DNA from: Peptoniphilus harei
Lineage (GTDB): Bacteria; Bacillota; Clostridia; Tissierellales; Peptoniphilaceae
Length of the DNA: 64,000 bases
Direction of reading: 5' to 3'
Assembly (NCBI RefSeq): GCF_900454685.1
Contig: NZ_UATM01000032.1
Location: 1,736,001-1,800,000 of the forward strand
Both the position numbers and the translations under genes were made by a program. Of the stretch, positions 19,385-29,795 are shown piece after piece (positions within the stretch are counted from its first letter, which is position 1; each line of letters opens with the position of its first letter). The notes under the pieces are model-generated. The model saw nothing but the letters and a program-made list of their open reading frames with translations, was not told where the DNA came from and ran no database searches.

Positions 19385-20884
19385 CTACTTTTTAAGGACA
19401 AGTTTTAAAATTTCTCTTATCTCATCAACTCTCAAAAGGATGAGAAGTATAAGATAAATTAGGCCTGCTACAAGAATAGAAATAAGAAGAGATAAATTTA
19501 TGCTAAAGCTTTTTGTAAGGACTTCATAAACTAGTCTCGATCCAAGAGCCATAGCTCCTGACGAAATTGTTATTTTTATAAGATTTTTAAGAAGCTTCTT
19601 ATCAAACACATTTCCTATTAGTCTTATAGAAGAAAAATACATTGCAAGGGCTCCAACAATAAAGGAAATTGATGTAGCAAAAGCAATCCCCCTAATTCCC
19701 ATGACTTTTGATAATAAAAGTGCAAGGGCAATATTAATTCCAACAATAATTAGAGAATTGTAAACTGGCGTCTTGTTGTCGCCAAGAGAGTAGAAGGCTC
19801 TTGAAATAATTTCTCTAACCCCAATTCCTATAACTCCAAAGGCAAAGAAAGATAAGACTGTAGCAGTAATCCTAGCATCTTCAACAGAAAATTCTCCCCC
19901 AACAAATAAGAGATTTACAATTGGAAAAGAAAAAACATAAAGGCCAAAGGCTGCCGGCACAACTAGGATTAGCATATTTGAAAGACCTTCTGACAAGGCA
20001 TCTTTTAAATTTTCTAAATCTTTTTTTGATCCAAACTTTGCAAGCTTAGGATAAGTTGCAGTGATAATTGAAGTTACAACAATTCCTGTGACAAAACTTT
20101 GCAGCTTATAGGAATAATTTAAGATAGAAATCCCACCAGCATAGGCTCCAGATGCAAGAGAACGTGAAATCATAAAGTTTATTTCAATTGCAGAAGTTGA
20201 AATCAAAATTGGAAGAATAGAAGTAAATAACTTCTTAATATCTTCATTGAAATCAATTTTTAAAGAATGCTTGTAGCCAAGCTTCTTAATTGGCCTAATA
20301 AAAATCCCATATTGAAGGACAAAGGCCAAGAGAATTCCCACTGCAAGATAATTTATCCCCATCTTGTAGGCAAACCCCATGGAAATAATTATTATGATAT
20401 TCATAATAATTGAGTGAAGGACAGAAATTACAAACTTTTCATGAATTTGTAAGTAGGCCTTGTAGATAGAACTTACTGCTGTTACGGCAATTGATAGCAT
20501 GGCAACTCTTGAAACAAAAATTGCAAGCTCAAGCTTTTCTCCAGAAAAACCTTCAGCCATTAACTTGACAAGAGGTCTTGCAAATATAATGGAAAGAATT
20601 GTCACTATTGCAAAGACAATAAAAATTATATTTGAAAGATTAGCAGTAAAGATGTCAGCAAGTTTCTTGTCGTCCCTCTCCTTAATTTTGTCGTACATAG
20701 GGATATAGCCGTTGGCAACAGCACCACTAATGACATTGGTAAAGGTCATAGGAAGTTGGAAGGCTACTAAAAAAATATCTGCCACCATGCCAACTCCAAA
20801 GAAGTAAGCAAGGGCCTTCTCCCTCAAGAGTCCAAAGACCTTGGAGAGGATTGTAATTATCATAAGTATATAAGAAGTTTTCAT
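19385..20884 (-). CDS. murJ: Lipid II flippase MurJ (MviN family)
   Basis: It moves lipid-linked peptidoglycan precursor across the membrane. The 499-residue protein has about 14 transmembrane segments, with the MOP-superfamily start ILSKVFGLLREKALAYFFG and the motif VANGYIPMYDK near residue 60. The arginine and other charged positions in the first segments that line the MurJ cavity are visible. RBS AAAGGAG lies upstream. It is flanked by its own terminator context and does not overlap neighbours. A general polysaccharide exporter of the same fold is the alternative, but the N-terminal motif favours MurJ. Confidence 0.88.
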   Translation of the reverse strand: MKTSYILMIITILSKVFGLLREKALAYFFGVGMVADIFLVAFQLPMTFTNVISGAVANGYIPMYDKIKERDDKKLADIFTANLSNIIFIVFAIVTILSIIFARPLVKLMAEGFSGEKLELAIFVSRVAMLSIAVTAVSSIYKAYLQIHEKFVISVLHSIIMNIIIIISMGFAYKMGINYLAVGILLAFVLQYGIFIRPIKKLGYKHSLKIDFNEDIKKLFTSILPILISTSAIEINFMISRSLASGAYAGGISILNYSYKLQSFVTGIVVTSIITATYPKLAKFGSKKDLENLKDALSEGLSNMLILVVPAAFGLYVFSFPIVNLLFVGGEFSVEDARITATVLSFFAFGVIGIGVREIISRAFYSLGDNKTPVYNSLIIVGINIALALLLSKVMGIRGIAFATSISFIVGALAMYFSSIRLIGNVFDKKLLKNLIKITISSGAMALGSRLVYEVLTKSFSINLSLLISILVAGLIYLILLILLRVDEIREILKLVLKK

Positions 20885-20900
20885 TTTTTCTCCTTTAATT

Positions 20901-20928
20901 AAAAAAACTTGGGTTAAACCCCAAGTTA
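20901..20928 (-). terminator. Terminator between the AAA ATPase gene and murJ
   Basis: Minus strand AACTTGGGG TTTAA CCCAAGTT followed by seven T and then AATT. It would stop transcripts of the ATPase gene before murJ. Confidence 0.8.
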
Positions 20929-20982
20929 TTATATAGTTATTTATTTTTATTTACAAGTTCACTTCTATTGCAATTTAAAAAA

Positions 20983-22191
20983 TTATTTCTCTCTTTCCAA
21001 CAAGAAGTCAATTATGTTTTTGTGAACAATGCCTTTTTGTGAAAAATCAAATTTATCCATGGAGAGGACATATTTTGGATAATTGTCTTTTATTAAATCA
21101 TAAACTCCAAACTCCCTTTCTCTAGTTTTTTCATTTTCCATTAGGTATGAAATTTGAAAATAAGAAATGATCTCTCCTCTTTTTGCCACAAAATCTATTT
21201 CTCTATCTTTTACTTTTCCAATTTTCACATCATATCCTCGCGATAAAAGCTCAATGTAGACAATATTTTCCAAAGTTTTTTCAATATCTTTAACGTTAGA
21301 AAAGCCCATGGACTGTCTAAAGCCATGATCTGTCAAATAATATTTTTCATCAACCTTTAAGAGTTTTTTGCCTTCTAGATCAAATCTTGGAACTTTTTTT
21401 AAGACAAAGGCCCTGTTGCAATATTCCAAATAATTTAAAACAGTGTCTACAGAAATATTTCGATTTTCGCTCTTTAAATAATTTTTTATTGCACTAGCAG
21501 AAAATGTCGCGCCAATATTTTGCATTGCGAAGCTGAGAATCCTATTAAAAATATCAACATCTCTTATATTGTTGTAGTTCAAAACATCTTTCACGAGGAC
21601 TGTGTTATAAATATCATTTAAATATTTCTGAGAAACTTCTTCCTCAAGCTTGAAATATTTTAAACCTGGCATACCACCAATTTTTATAAATTTTTGAAAT
21701 AAATCTTCTTCATTTAAGTCTGAATCTTTGTAAATTTCTGAAAATTCATAGAAACTTAAGGGCTGGATTTCAAATTCAACATATCTACCAGCAAGAAGTG
21801 TTGCCAAGTCACCAGATATTAATTTTGAATTAGACCCAGTGATGTAAATGTCTGAATCAAAGCTAACCCTCAGGGCATTTATTACTTTCTCCCAATCTTC
21901 GACTAACTGAATTTCATCAAAGAAAAAATAAACTTTTCCCTTTTGGTCTTTCAATTTTTCATTTAAATATTCTTTTAATGCACTTGAATTGTTAATTTCA
22001 AAATATTCAAAGGATTCAAAATTCATATAAATTTTATTTTCTTCAGGAATATCCTTTAAAACGTCGTTCTTAATAATATTTAAAATTGTAGATTTTCCAA
22101 CACGTCTCATTCCAGTTAAAATTTTTACAATTGGTTTATCAATAAAATTTTTAATTTTTTCTATATACCTATCTCTAAAAATATAATCCAT
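20983..22191 (-). CDS. AAA-family ATPase with DUF4143-type C-terminal domain
   Basis: The 402-residue protein has an N-terminal AAA_14 P-loop domain: Walker A GMRRVGKST near residue 25, Walker B VYFFFDEIQLV near residue 88, and sensor sequence YITGSNSKL. It ends in a nuclease-like DUF4143 domain with KVKDREIDFVAKRGEIISYFQISY. The role of this widespread prokaryotic family is not known. The D-E/Q-x-K-like arrangement EIDFV...YFQIS recalls restriction-type nucleases. The start at 22191 is preferred over one 17 codons upstream because GGAGGG lies seven bases before it. Three palindromes precede the gene, which suggests tight or autogenous control. Confidence 0.82.
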   Translation of the reverse strand: MDYIFRDRYIEKIKNFIDKPIVKILTGMRRVGKSTILNIIKNDVLKDIPEENKIYMNFESFEYFEINNSSALKEYLNEKLKDQKGKVYFFFDEIQLVEDWEKVINALRVSFDSDIYITGSNSKLISGDLATLLAGRYVEFEIQPLSFYEFSEIYKDSDLNEEDLFQKFIKIGGMPGLKYFKLEEEVSQKYLNDIYNTVLVKDVLNYNNIRDVDIFNRILSFAMQNIGATFSASAIKNYLKSENRNISVDTVLNYLEYCNRAFVLKKVPRFDLEGKKLLKVDEKYYLTDHGFRQSMGFSNVKDIEKTLENIVYIELLSRGYDVKIGKVKDREIDFVAKRGEIISYFQISYLMENEKTREREFGVYDLIKDNYPKYVLSMDKFDFSQKGIVHKNIIDFLLEREK

Positions 22192-22209
22192 TTGAATCCC
22201 TCCATCTAT

Positions 22210-22303
22210 TTCGAGTATACTCGAATTTAAATTATTTTTCAACTTGATTTCGATTATACTCGAAAGACTTTGGGATTTTTTATTTATTTCTATTATAATC
22301 GAA
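22210..22303. promoter_or_regulatory. Three palindromic operator-like sites at 39-bp spacing
   Basis: TTCGAGTATACTCGAA (22210-22225, perfect), TTCGATTATACTCGAA (22249-22264) and TTCTATTATAATCGAA (22288-22303) share a TTCGAnTATAnTCGAA core. They are spaced exactly 39 bp centre to centre upstream of the AAA ATPase gene. They probably bind one dimeric regulator. The spacers are only weakly alike. Confidence 0.7.
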
Positions 22304-22351
22304 AGTCTGAATTGTTTTATTATAGCTTATAAAATCAAATAACATACAAAT

Positions 22352-22380
22352 AAAAAAGCCTTGAGTCTAAACTCAAAGCT
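22352..22380 (-). terminator. Terminator of the ABC/two-component locus
   Basis: Minus strand AGCTTTGAGT TTAG ACTCAAGGCT followed by TTTTTT, just after the stop of the small membrane protein gene at 22388. Confidence 0.8.
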
Positions 22381-22387
22381 TGTAACT

Positions 22388-22645
22388 TTATATCAAACTA
22401 TTAATGAACATAACGAGGGGAAAAATTATAATTAACAAGAAATTTAATATTCCAAACAAAAGTGACTTCTCTTTAATTGCAAAGATAAGACCAATAAGTC
22501 CTATAACCCTGCAGATAAATAAACTTGTGAGACCTGTCGGTCTTAAGTTTGTAAAACTTTCAAGAATATCTACAGGCAGCATATAAGAAATTATCAAAAT
22601 TCCTATGCCAATAAAAAATAAATACTTGCTGATATTTTTTCTCAT
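22388..22645 (-). CDS. Small membrane protein of unknown function
   Basis: An 85-residue protein with three hydrophobic segments (about residues 8-24, 42-58 and 62-82). I do not recognise a family. It starts 9 bases after the end of the permease gene with a good AGGAGG site, so it belongs to the same transcript as the ABC transporter and may assist it. Confidence 0.65.
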   Translation of the reverse strand: MRKNISKYLFFIGIGILIISYMLPVDILESFTNLRPTGLTSLFICRVIGLIGLIFAIKEKSLLFGILNFLLIIIFPLVMFINSLI

Positions 22646-22654
22646 GACTACCTC

Positions 22655-25123
22655 CTAGTCAAATCCTCTTATCAAATCAATGGGATCGATCTTTAGAATG
22701 TTTTTTAAAGATAATTTGTAGATTAATATATTTATACCATAAATCAAAATTCCAAAAGCAAGGAAATATTTATATTCAAAATAAGACAACAAAATTTTCA
22801 TATCTAATGTTGGAGATATTTTTGCAATTACAAATACAGCAGCAAAACTTACTATTAAAACTATTGCCAGTGATTTAATTTCTTCTAATATAAAATCTCT
22901 TGTATATTTATATATTAGTTCTTCCCCATCTATTCCACAAGACATTAAAGATCCAATTTCTTTTTTCCTTGCCATTAAACTTAAATTAATGGAAGAATAT
23001 CCATTAGTTATATTTAAAATGAAAATTATGCCTGCAATAGAAATTATCATAAGTCCAAAAGTTTTTACATCTTTCATGCGATTTGCCTCTACATCTTTGC
23101 TTGTAGTTAAATTATAAGTTTCATTGTAGGCAATGGAAGAATCTAATTTTTCTTTAACTTCATTCTTTATATCGTCTAACTTATTTTCATCAACTTGCAT
23201 TGATAGTTCATAGGTGTTTCTTCTCAAGTCATTATTATTTTTTAAATAGTACTTATTCCAGTCATCTAAGAGTTTAAAATATGTGTCAAAGTCAACGTAT
23301 AAATACACATCGAAGGGTAGCCTTCTTTGCCTAAAGTCCTTTGTGCTATCGATTAATTTATCTACTTTGATTGAATAATTGTAATTTTTCTCTTCTGTTA
23401 TAGAGTAATTTAAAATATCCATATTTTCAAAATATTTTGTTGTTTATGATCCATCAATTGGTGCATTTGGATTGACTTGGACCCTATTTAATAGCAAAGC
23501 CTCTCCCTTTTTGCCACCTATCTTTTCAAAAGTTTCATCATCTAAGGCCGTTATAATTCCATCGAGATAAAAATCTTCGCCATTATCATAATATTTTCGA
23601 ATTTTCTCATCTAAATCAAGAGACCTAAACTCATCTGAATAATTTTGCTCCTTACTAAGGGAAATATATTTTTCAGTTGAAAGAAATGCTCTGTCATTTT
23701 CTGTAGTATTCATTATATCTTTTAAGACATTTGGAACTTCAGCTTCATTTGAATGAATTAGTATATTAATATTCGTATTGTAAGTGTAAGTATTTTTCAC
23801 CCTATTGTACTTTGCCATAGAAAAAACTATTAAAAAAATTGAGACAATTATCATTCCAATGGCAGAAATATATCTCTGAGAGGAAGTAGTTTTTAAATTA
23901 TTTATCTTTAATTCCTTCCAAATATCTTTATTTCTCTTTAGTTTTATATTTTTGTCATTAAAGTTGCCCCTTACTCCATCAATTATATTTATCTTTGCGA
24001 TTTTTTTAGCTGGAGCAAGTATTGCTATTAAAATTATAAAAAAGCAAATTAACAAAACTATAAGTGAAAGGCTTGGCGAAAATTCTATATACTTGTACTT
24101 TTCCTCTTCTTCTACAATCCTTTGAAGGCCAAGATAGAGGAGGTTGATTCCTCCATATCCGAAAACATGTCCCATAACTATTGGTAGAAGTGAAGTTTTT
24201 AATCCATCTTTTAAAAGCAATTTATAAATTTGATAATCTGTTGAACCAATGGATTTGTACATTGAAATTTCTCTTATCTTTCTTAGTCCCCAAACTGTAA
24301 AAATATTTTTTACAAAAAATATAAAAATAAGGATTGTAGCAAAAATTAAAAGAGAATCTACAATTATCTGCCTATTTTGCTGAAAAAGACTCCCATCAAC
24401 ATTATAGTAATCTTTCATTATTTCGCTAAATTCTAGTTCTACTTTATCTTTATTCAAGATAGATGCAAGATCTTTTTCTAAATTATCTTTATTACTATAG
24501 GCTTTTCTAAAATTATGAAATCTTACAAAGCTATTAGTCTTTGCATTCTTTCCTATGACAGTAGACGCATAAAAAATCTTCATATTTTCATTGTAAAGAT
24601 TTCTTGTGAGACCACTTATTACATATTCCTTGCTATCTTTTCTTATAAATTCTTCATCCTTAGTAACACTTGAAACTGCTTTTATTTGTTTTCCATTAAC
24701 TAGTCTATTCCCAAATTCTACTTTTACCTTATCGCCAATTTTTAAATTTTCTTTTTCTGCAAGACTTTTTGGTATGGTGATTTCATTATCTTTTGTAGCA
24801 AAGCTTCCCTCTTTTAGCATATTATCTTCTAACATCTTGTTAAAACCATGATCTGTATAATTTACCACTAAGACATTTTGAGATAGCTTGGCAGAATTAT
24901 TTTCTACTGCAACTTCTCCCACCTCTTTGATGTTTTTTATTTCTTTTAATTTGCTTGTGTCACCAGAAACTGTTTCAGTCATAATTTTAGCATCATAAAT
25001 TGATCTGTTTCTAAAATATTCATAATCAAATTTATTATTTACATATCCAAAGTAAACACAAAATGTAAAGAAAATTGCAGTTATAAAAAGTGAAAGTGAG
25101 ATTGATAGATTCTTCTTATTCAT
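22655..25123 (-). pseudogene. FtsX-type ABC transporter permease interrupted by an in-frame TAA
   Basis: One continuous frame of 822 codons encodes an FtsX/MacB-like permease except for a TAA at 23444-23446, after PNAPIDGS. Seven codons later the same frame continues MDILNYSITEEKNY to the stop at 22655. The upstream part (559 residues) holds the first segment, a large external domain, a three-segment FtsX block and a second N-terminal segment. The downstream part (about 255 residues) carries the last external region and final FtsX block. Start 25123 is favoured since GGGAG lies nine bases upstream. The export of an antimicrobial-type substrate is plausible from the adjacent two-component genes. 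The stop makes function doubtful unless read through, or unless both halves are made and assemble. Confidence 0.8.
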
Positions 25124-25796
25124 TTCTTTCATCTCCCACTACTTTTCCATCCACTATTGTTATTACTCTTTCTGCCTCTAGGGCTATGGACTCGTCATGG
25201 GTTATTACAATAATTGTCTGTTTTAAAGTCCTGTTAAAATATTTTAAAATTTCAATTATTTCTCTTGAATTCTCTCTGTCTAGGTTTCCAGTTGGCTCAT
25301 CAGCGAGCACAAGAGACGGAGAATATATAAGACTTCTTGCTATGGCAACTCTTTGTTGTTGACCACCTGATAGTTCACTTGGAAAAGAATCCAACTTATT
25401 TTCTATGCCAAGTTTTCTAACAATATCTAATAGGACTTCATCATTGATTTTTCTCTTATCAAGCTTTAGGGGCAACTCAATGTTATGCCTCACTGTTAAG
25501 TTGGGAATTAAATTATAAAATTGATAAATTAGACCTACTTTTCTTCTCCTAAAAAGTGCTAATTCTTTTGATGAATATTTTGAGATGTCATTGCCGTCTA
25601 TAAATATTTTTCCGGAACTTGGATTGTCCACACCACCCAACAAGTGAAGAAGAGTTGACTTGCCTGATCCACTTGGTCCAACAATTGCAATAAATTCTCC
25701 TTTTTCAATTTTTAAATTAACATCATCAATTGCTTTTACAAGATTTTCTCCACTTCCATAAGTTTTTGATAAATTTTCAGTTCTAACAATTTCCAT
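25116..25796 (-). CDS. ABC transporter ATP-binding protein (MacB/LolD/BceA type)
   Basis: The 226-residue nucleotide-binding subunit partners the FtsX-type permease that follows with an eight-base overlap. It has Walker A GPSGSGKST near residue 40, the Q-loop, signature LSGGQQQRVAIARSL and Walker B LVLADEPTGNLD, followed by the H-loop IVITHD. Such ATPases with an adjacent two-component system commonly sense or remove peptide antibiotics. The substrate here is unknown. Confidence 0.9.
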   Translation of the reverse strand: MEIVRTENLSKTYGSGENLVKAIDDVNLKIEKGEFIAIVGPSGSGKSTLLHLLGGVDNPSSGKIFIDGNDISKYSSKELALFRRRKVGLIYQFYNLIPNLTVRHNIELPLKLDKRKINDEVLLDIVRKLGIENKLDSFPSELSGGQQQRVAIARSLIYSPSLVLADEPTGNLDRENSREIIEILKYFNRTLKQTIIVITHDESIALEAERVITIVDGKVVGDERNE

Positions 25797-25843
25797 ATGT
25801 ACCTCCCTCTATTTGTCTTAATAATAAAGGGTTAAAATGACTT

Positions 25844-26707
25844 TTAAGTGACATTGTAAAATTTAATTTTAAAAATCGCACCATCTTTTCCATTTTTTAC
25901 AGATATATCTCCATTGTTTGCCTCAACAATTGATTTTGCCATGGCAAGTCCTATGCCAAAGCCCTTAGAGTCAGGACTTTTGTAAAATCTTTCAAATATT
26001 TTTTTGAAGTTTTCTTCCTTAATCCCTCCACCGTCATCTTCAATTATTATCTCTGTATAAATTGGATTTTTATCCGTAGAAATCTTAATTCTTGTAAGAC
26101 CATCAAGGCTCAAGGCATTCTTTATAATATTTATTAAAGCTTCAGAGATCCAATAGTAATCGACTTTTATCTCATAATCCTCGTAGTTACAAATAATTTT
26201 TACCTTTTTCTCATCAATTGATTTTCTTAAAATATCCAAAACATAGTCAAGTATTTCTGAAATAAAAACTTCTCTCTTATCCATCTTGTCTATATTTGCA
26301 TCAAGACTAGATAGCTTTAACAAAATATCAGCAAGAGAGTTAAGCCTTTCAAGTTGAGACTCTAACCTTTCAATCTCTTTTCTATTTTCTTCAGTCTTAT
26401 CAATTGTTTCCAAGTCAAAGACCATTGAAGTGATTGGAGTCTTTATTTGATGGGCAATATCTTCTAGATTTTGCCTCTGTTTTTTTGAATTTATCTCAAG
26501 GCTTTCTCTCGCCTCAACAAGTTCTACAAATATCTTATAAATTTTGTCTTCAAGTATAGAAAATTCATCTTGGACCATGGGGATTGAATAGTTCTTTTCT
26601 TCCAACCTATCTATAAGTTCTTCCAATTCCTCAATTCTCTTCTTTTGTCTTTTCTTTAAAAAATAATAAAGGGCCAACAAGCTCACAGGGTAAAATAAAT
26701 AAATCAT
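25844..26707 (-). CDS. Sensor histidine kinase
   Basis: A 287-residue kinase with a single N-terminal membrane segment (residues 3-17), a coiled linker, and a phosphoacceptor H-box DIAHQIKTPITSM near residue 88. The N box (INIIKNALS) and G boxes (DDGGGIKEENF, GFGIGLAMAKSIV) follow. It has almost no sensory domain, so it probably reads its signal through the adjacent ABC transporter. It overlaps the regulator stop codon (TGATG). Confidence 0.9.
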   Translation of the reverse strand: MIYLFYPVSLLALYYFLKKRQKKRIEELEELIDRLEEKNYSIPMVQDEFSILEDKIYKIFVELVEARESLEINSKKQRQNLEDIAHQIKTPITSMVFDLETIDKTEENRKEIERLESQLERLNSLADILLKLSSLDANIDKMDKREVFISEILDYVLDILRKSIDEKKVKIICNYEDYEIKVDYYWISEALINIIKNALSLDGLTRIKISTDKNPIYTEIIIEDDGGGIKEENFKKIFERFYKSPDSKGFGIGLAMAKSIVEANNGDISVKNGKDGAIFKIKFYNVT

Positions 26708-27354
26708 CAGTCCATCCTATAACCTATTCCACGGATTGTCTTGATAATATCTCTGTCACTTTTGTCCCTAATTCTTTTAATAGTGGCAGTAAGTGTATTA
26801 TCGTTGACAAATTTCTCTCGCCTATCCCAAAATCTCTCTAGTAAAAAGTCCCTAGTAAAAATTCTATTTGGATTATTTATAAATAATTTCATCACTTCAA
26901 ATTCCAGTGAAGTTAAATCTAGTTTTTTATCTTTATAATAAAAGCTTCCTTCCTTATTATTTAGAGCCAAGTCCTTGAAGCTAATAAAATCATCTTCTAC
27001 AAGAGCCGTCCTAAGAGTCTTATCTATTCTCGCTCTTAAGATAGAAAGCTTAAAGGGTTTTGTAATGTAATCGTCGGCTCCACTATCTAGGGCTCTCACG
27101 ATAAATTTCTCATCGTTTTTTACTGTTGTGATTATTACTCTCACATTGTTTTCTCTCAAAGTCTTCAACAAATTAATTCCATCCCTATCAGGCAAATTTA
27201 TGTCTAAAATTGCCAAGTCATAAGAATTATTTATTTTTATCCTTGCTTCTTCAAAGTTTTTACAAGTTTCTACTTTAAAATTATTTTTTGACAAATAGGA
27301 CTCAATCCCTCTTGATAAATTTTCATCGTCTTCTATTAAAATTATTTTTTTCAT
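26707..27354 (-). CDS. OmpR-family response regulator
   Basis: The 215-residue regulator has the receiver acidic pair EDDENL, the phosphoacceptor Asp in LAILDINLPDRDG and Lys in DDYITKPFKL. A winged-helix DNA-binding domain ends RDIIKTIRGIGYRMD. The start at 27354 is preferred over an in-frame GTG 39 bases upstream because AGGTGAT precedes it and the protein then begins MKKIILIEDDEN as in the family. It heads the regulator-kinase-ABC transcript and probably activates it. Confidence 0.92.
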   Translation of the reverse strand: MKKIILIEDDENLSRGIESYLSKNNFKVETCKNFEEARIKINNSYDLAILDINLPDRDGINLLKTLRENNVRVIITTVKNDEKFIVRALDSGADDYITKPFKLSILRARIDKTLRTALVEDDFISFKDLALNNKEGSFYYKDKKLDLTSLEFEVMKLFINNPNRIFTRDFLLERFWDRREKFVNDNTLTATIKRIRDKSDRDIIKTIRGIGYRMD

Positions 27355-27449
27355 TTGATCACCTAACACAATCTTGTAAACAAATTCTATCACACTTTAG
27401 TTTTTAAAAGAATTCTTAATCTTTTTGCGTTCTTATAAATCTTCCCAAC

Positions 27450-27478
27450 AAAAAAAGCACCAGCTTTCGCCAGTGCTT
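27450..27478 (-). terminator. Terminator of the FMN-domain lipoprotein gene
   Basis: Minus strand AGCACTGGC GAAA GCTGGTGCT, a nine-pair stem with a GNRA-type loop, followed by seven T. Confidence 0.88.
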
Positions 27479-27506
27479 GTGATTTTAACTCTTTTAATTT
27501 TTAAAA

Positions 27507-27992
27507 TTATTTTGCTTGGTTGATTGCATCATTTGCTGCTTCAACAAATTGATTGTAGGATTGTGTTGCGCCAGTCACTGCTTCAACTTATTCTACTGAA
27601 CCCTTTTCTGTAAGTTCTTGTCCGTAAGTTTGTGAAGCTTCAAGTGTCATTTGTGCAGTCTTGTGTCCTTCTTCGCCAGCTTCTTTACCGTAGTCTTCTC
27701 CCTTTTCACTTCCGTCTTTTTGAAGGTTCTTAACTTCAGTGTTAGAAATCTTTCCGTCGGCTACTGTGATTGTAACTTCCATGTGTCCACCAAAGTCATC
27801 TTCTGATGATTTACCTGTGTAAGTTCCGTCCTTTAATTCAAGAGCTTCTTCAGTAGTCTTTTCTACATTATTTGCTTCTACCTTAGTGTTATTTTCTTTT
27901 GCTGTATTTTCTTTTGCATCGTTTTTTGCTCCACATCCAACTAGTGTTAGCGAAAGTAGTGCTACTGATGCTAGTGTAATTTTCTTATTCAT
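27507..27992 (-). pseudogene. FMN-binding-domain lipoprotein cut by an in-frame TAA
   Basis: The frame encodes a lipoprotein signal (lipobox LVGC near residue 20), a charged spacer, and one extracytoplasmic FMN-binding domain (KDGTYTGKSSEDDFGGHMEV). A TAA at 27588-27590 ends the product at 134 residues. The same frame continues for 26 more codons, VEAVTGATQSYNQFVEAAND and so on, to a TAA at 27507 followed by a good terminator. TGATQS is the motif whose threonine receives covalent FMN from ApbE, and it lies after the premature stop. So the short product should lack its cofactor. Intact relatives act in extracellular flavin-based electron transfer. Confidence 0.85.
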
Positions 27993-28054
27993 TGTCTCCT
28001 CATAATTTCTTCTTTTATTAAGAAAAGCAAAATATGATTAAGATTTCAAAATTT

Positions 28055-29781
<1,727 letters not shown>

Positions 29782-29795
29782 CTAATTTAATTATA

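Noticed and set aside
23444-27590. Reassigned TAA codon
   Set aside because: Many intact genes in the window end normally in TAA (for example the group II maturase and several rnf and ICE genes), so the two internal TAA codons are local nonsense changes, not a code change.
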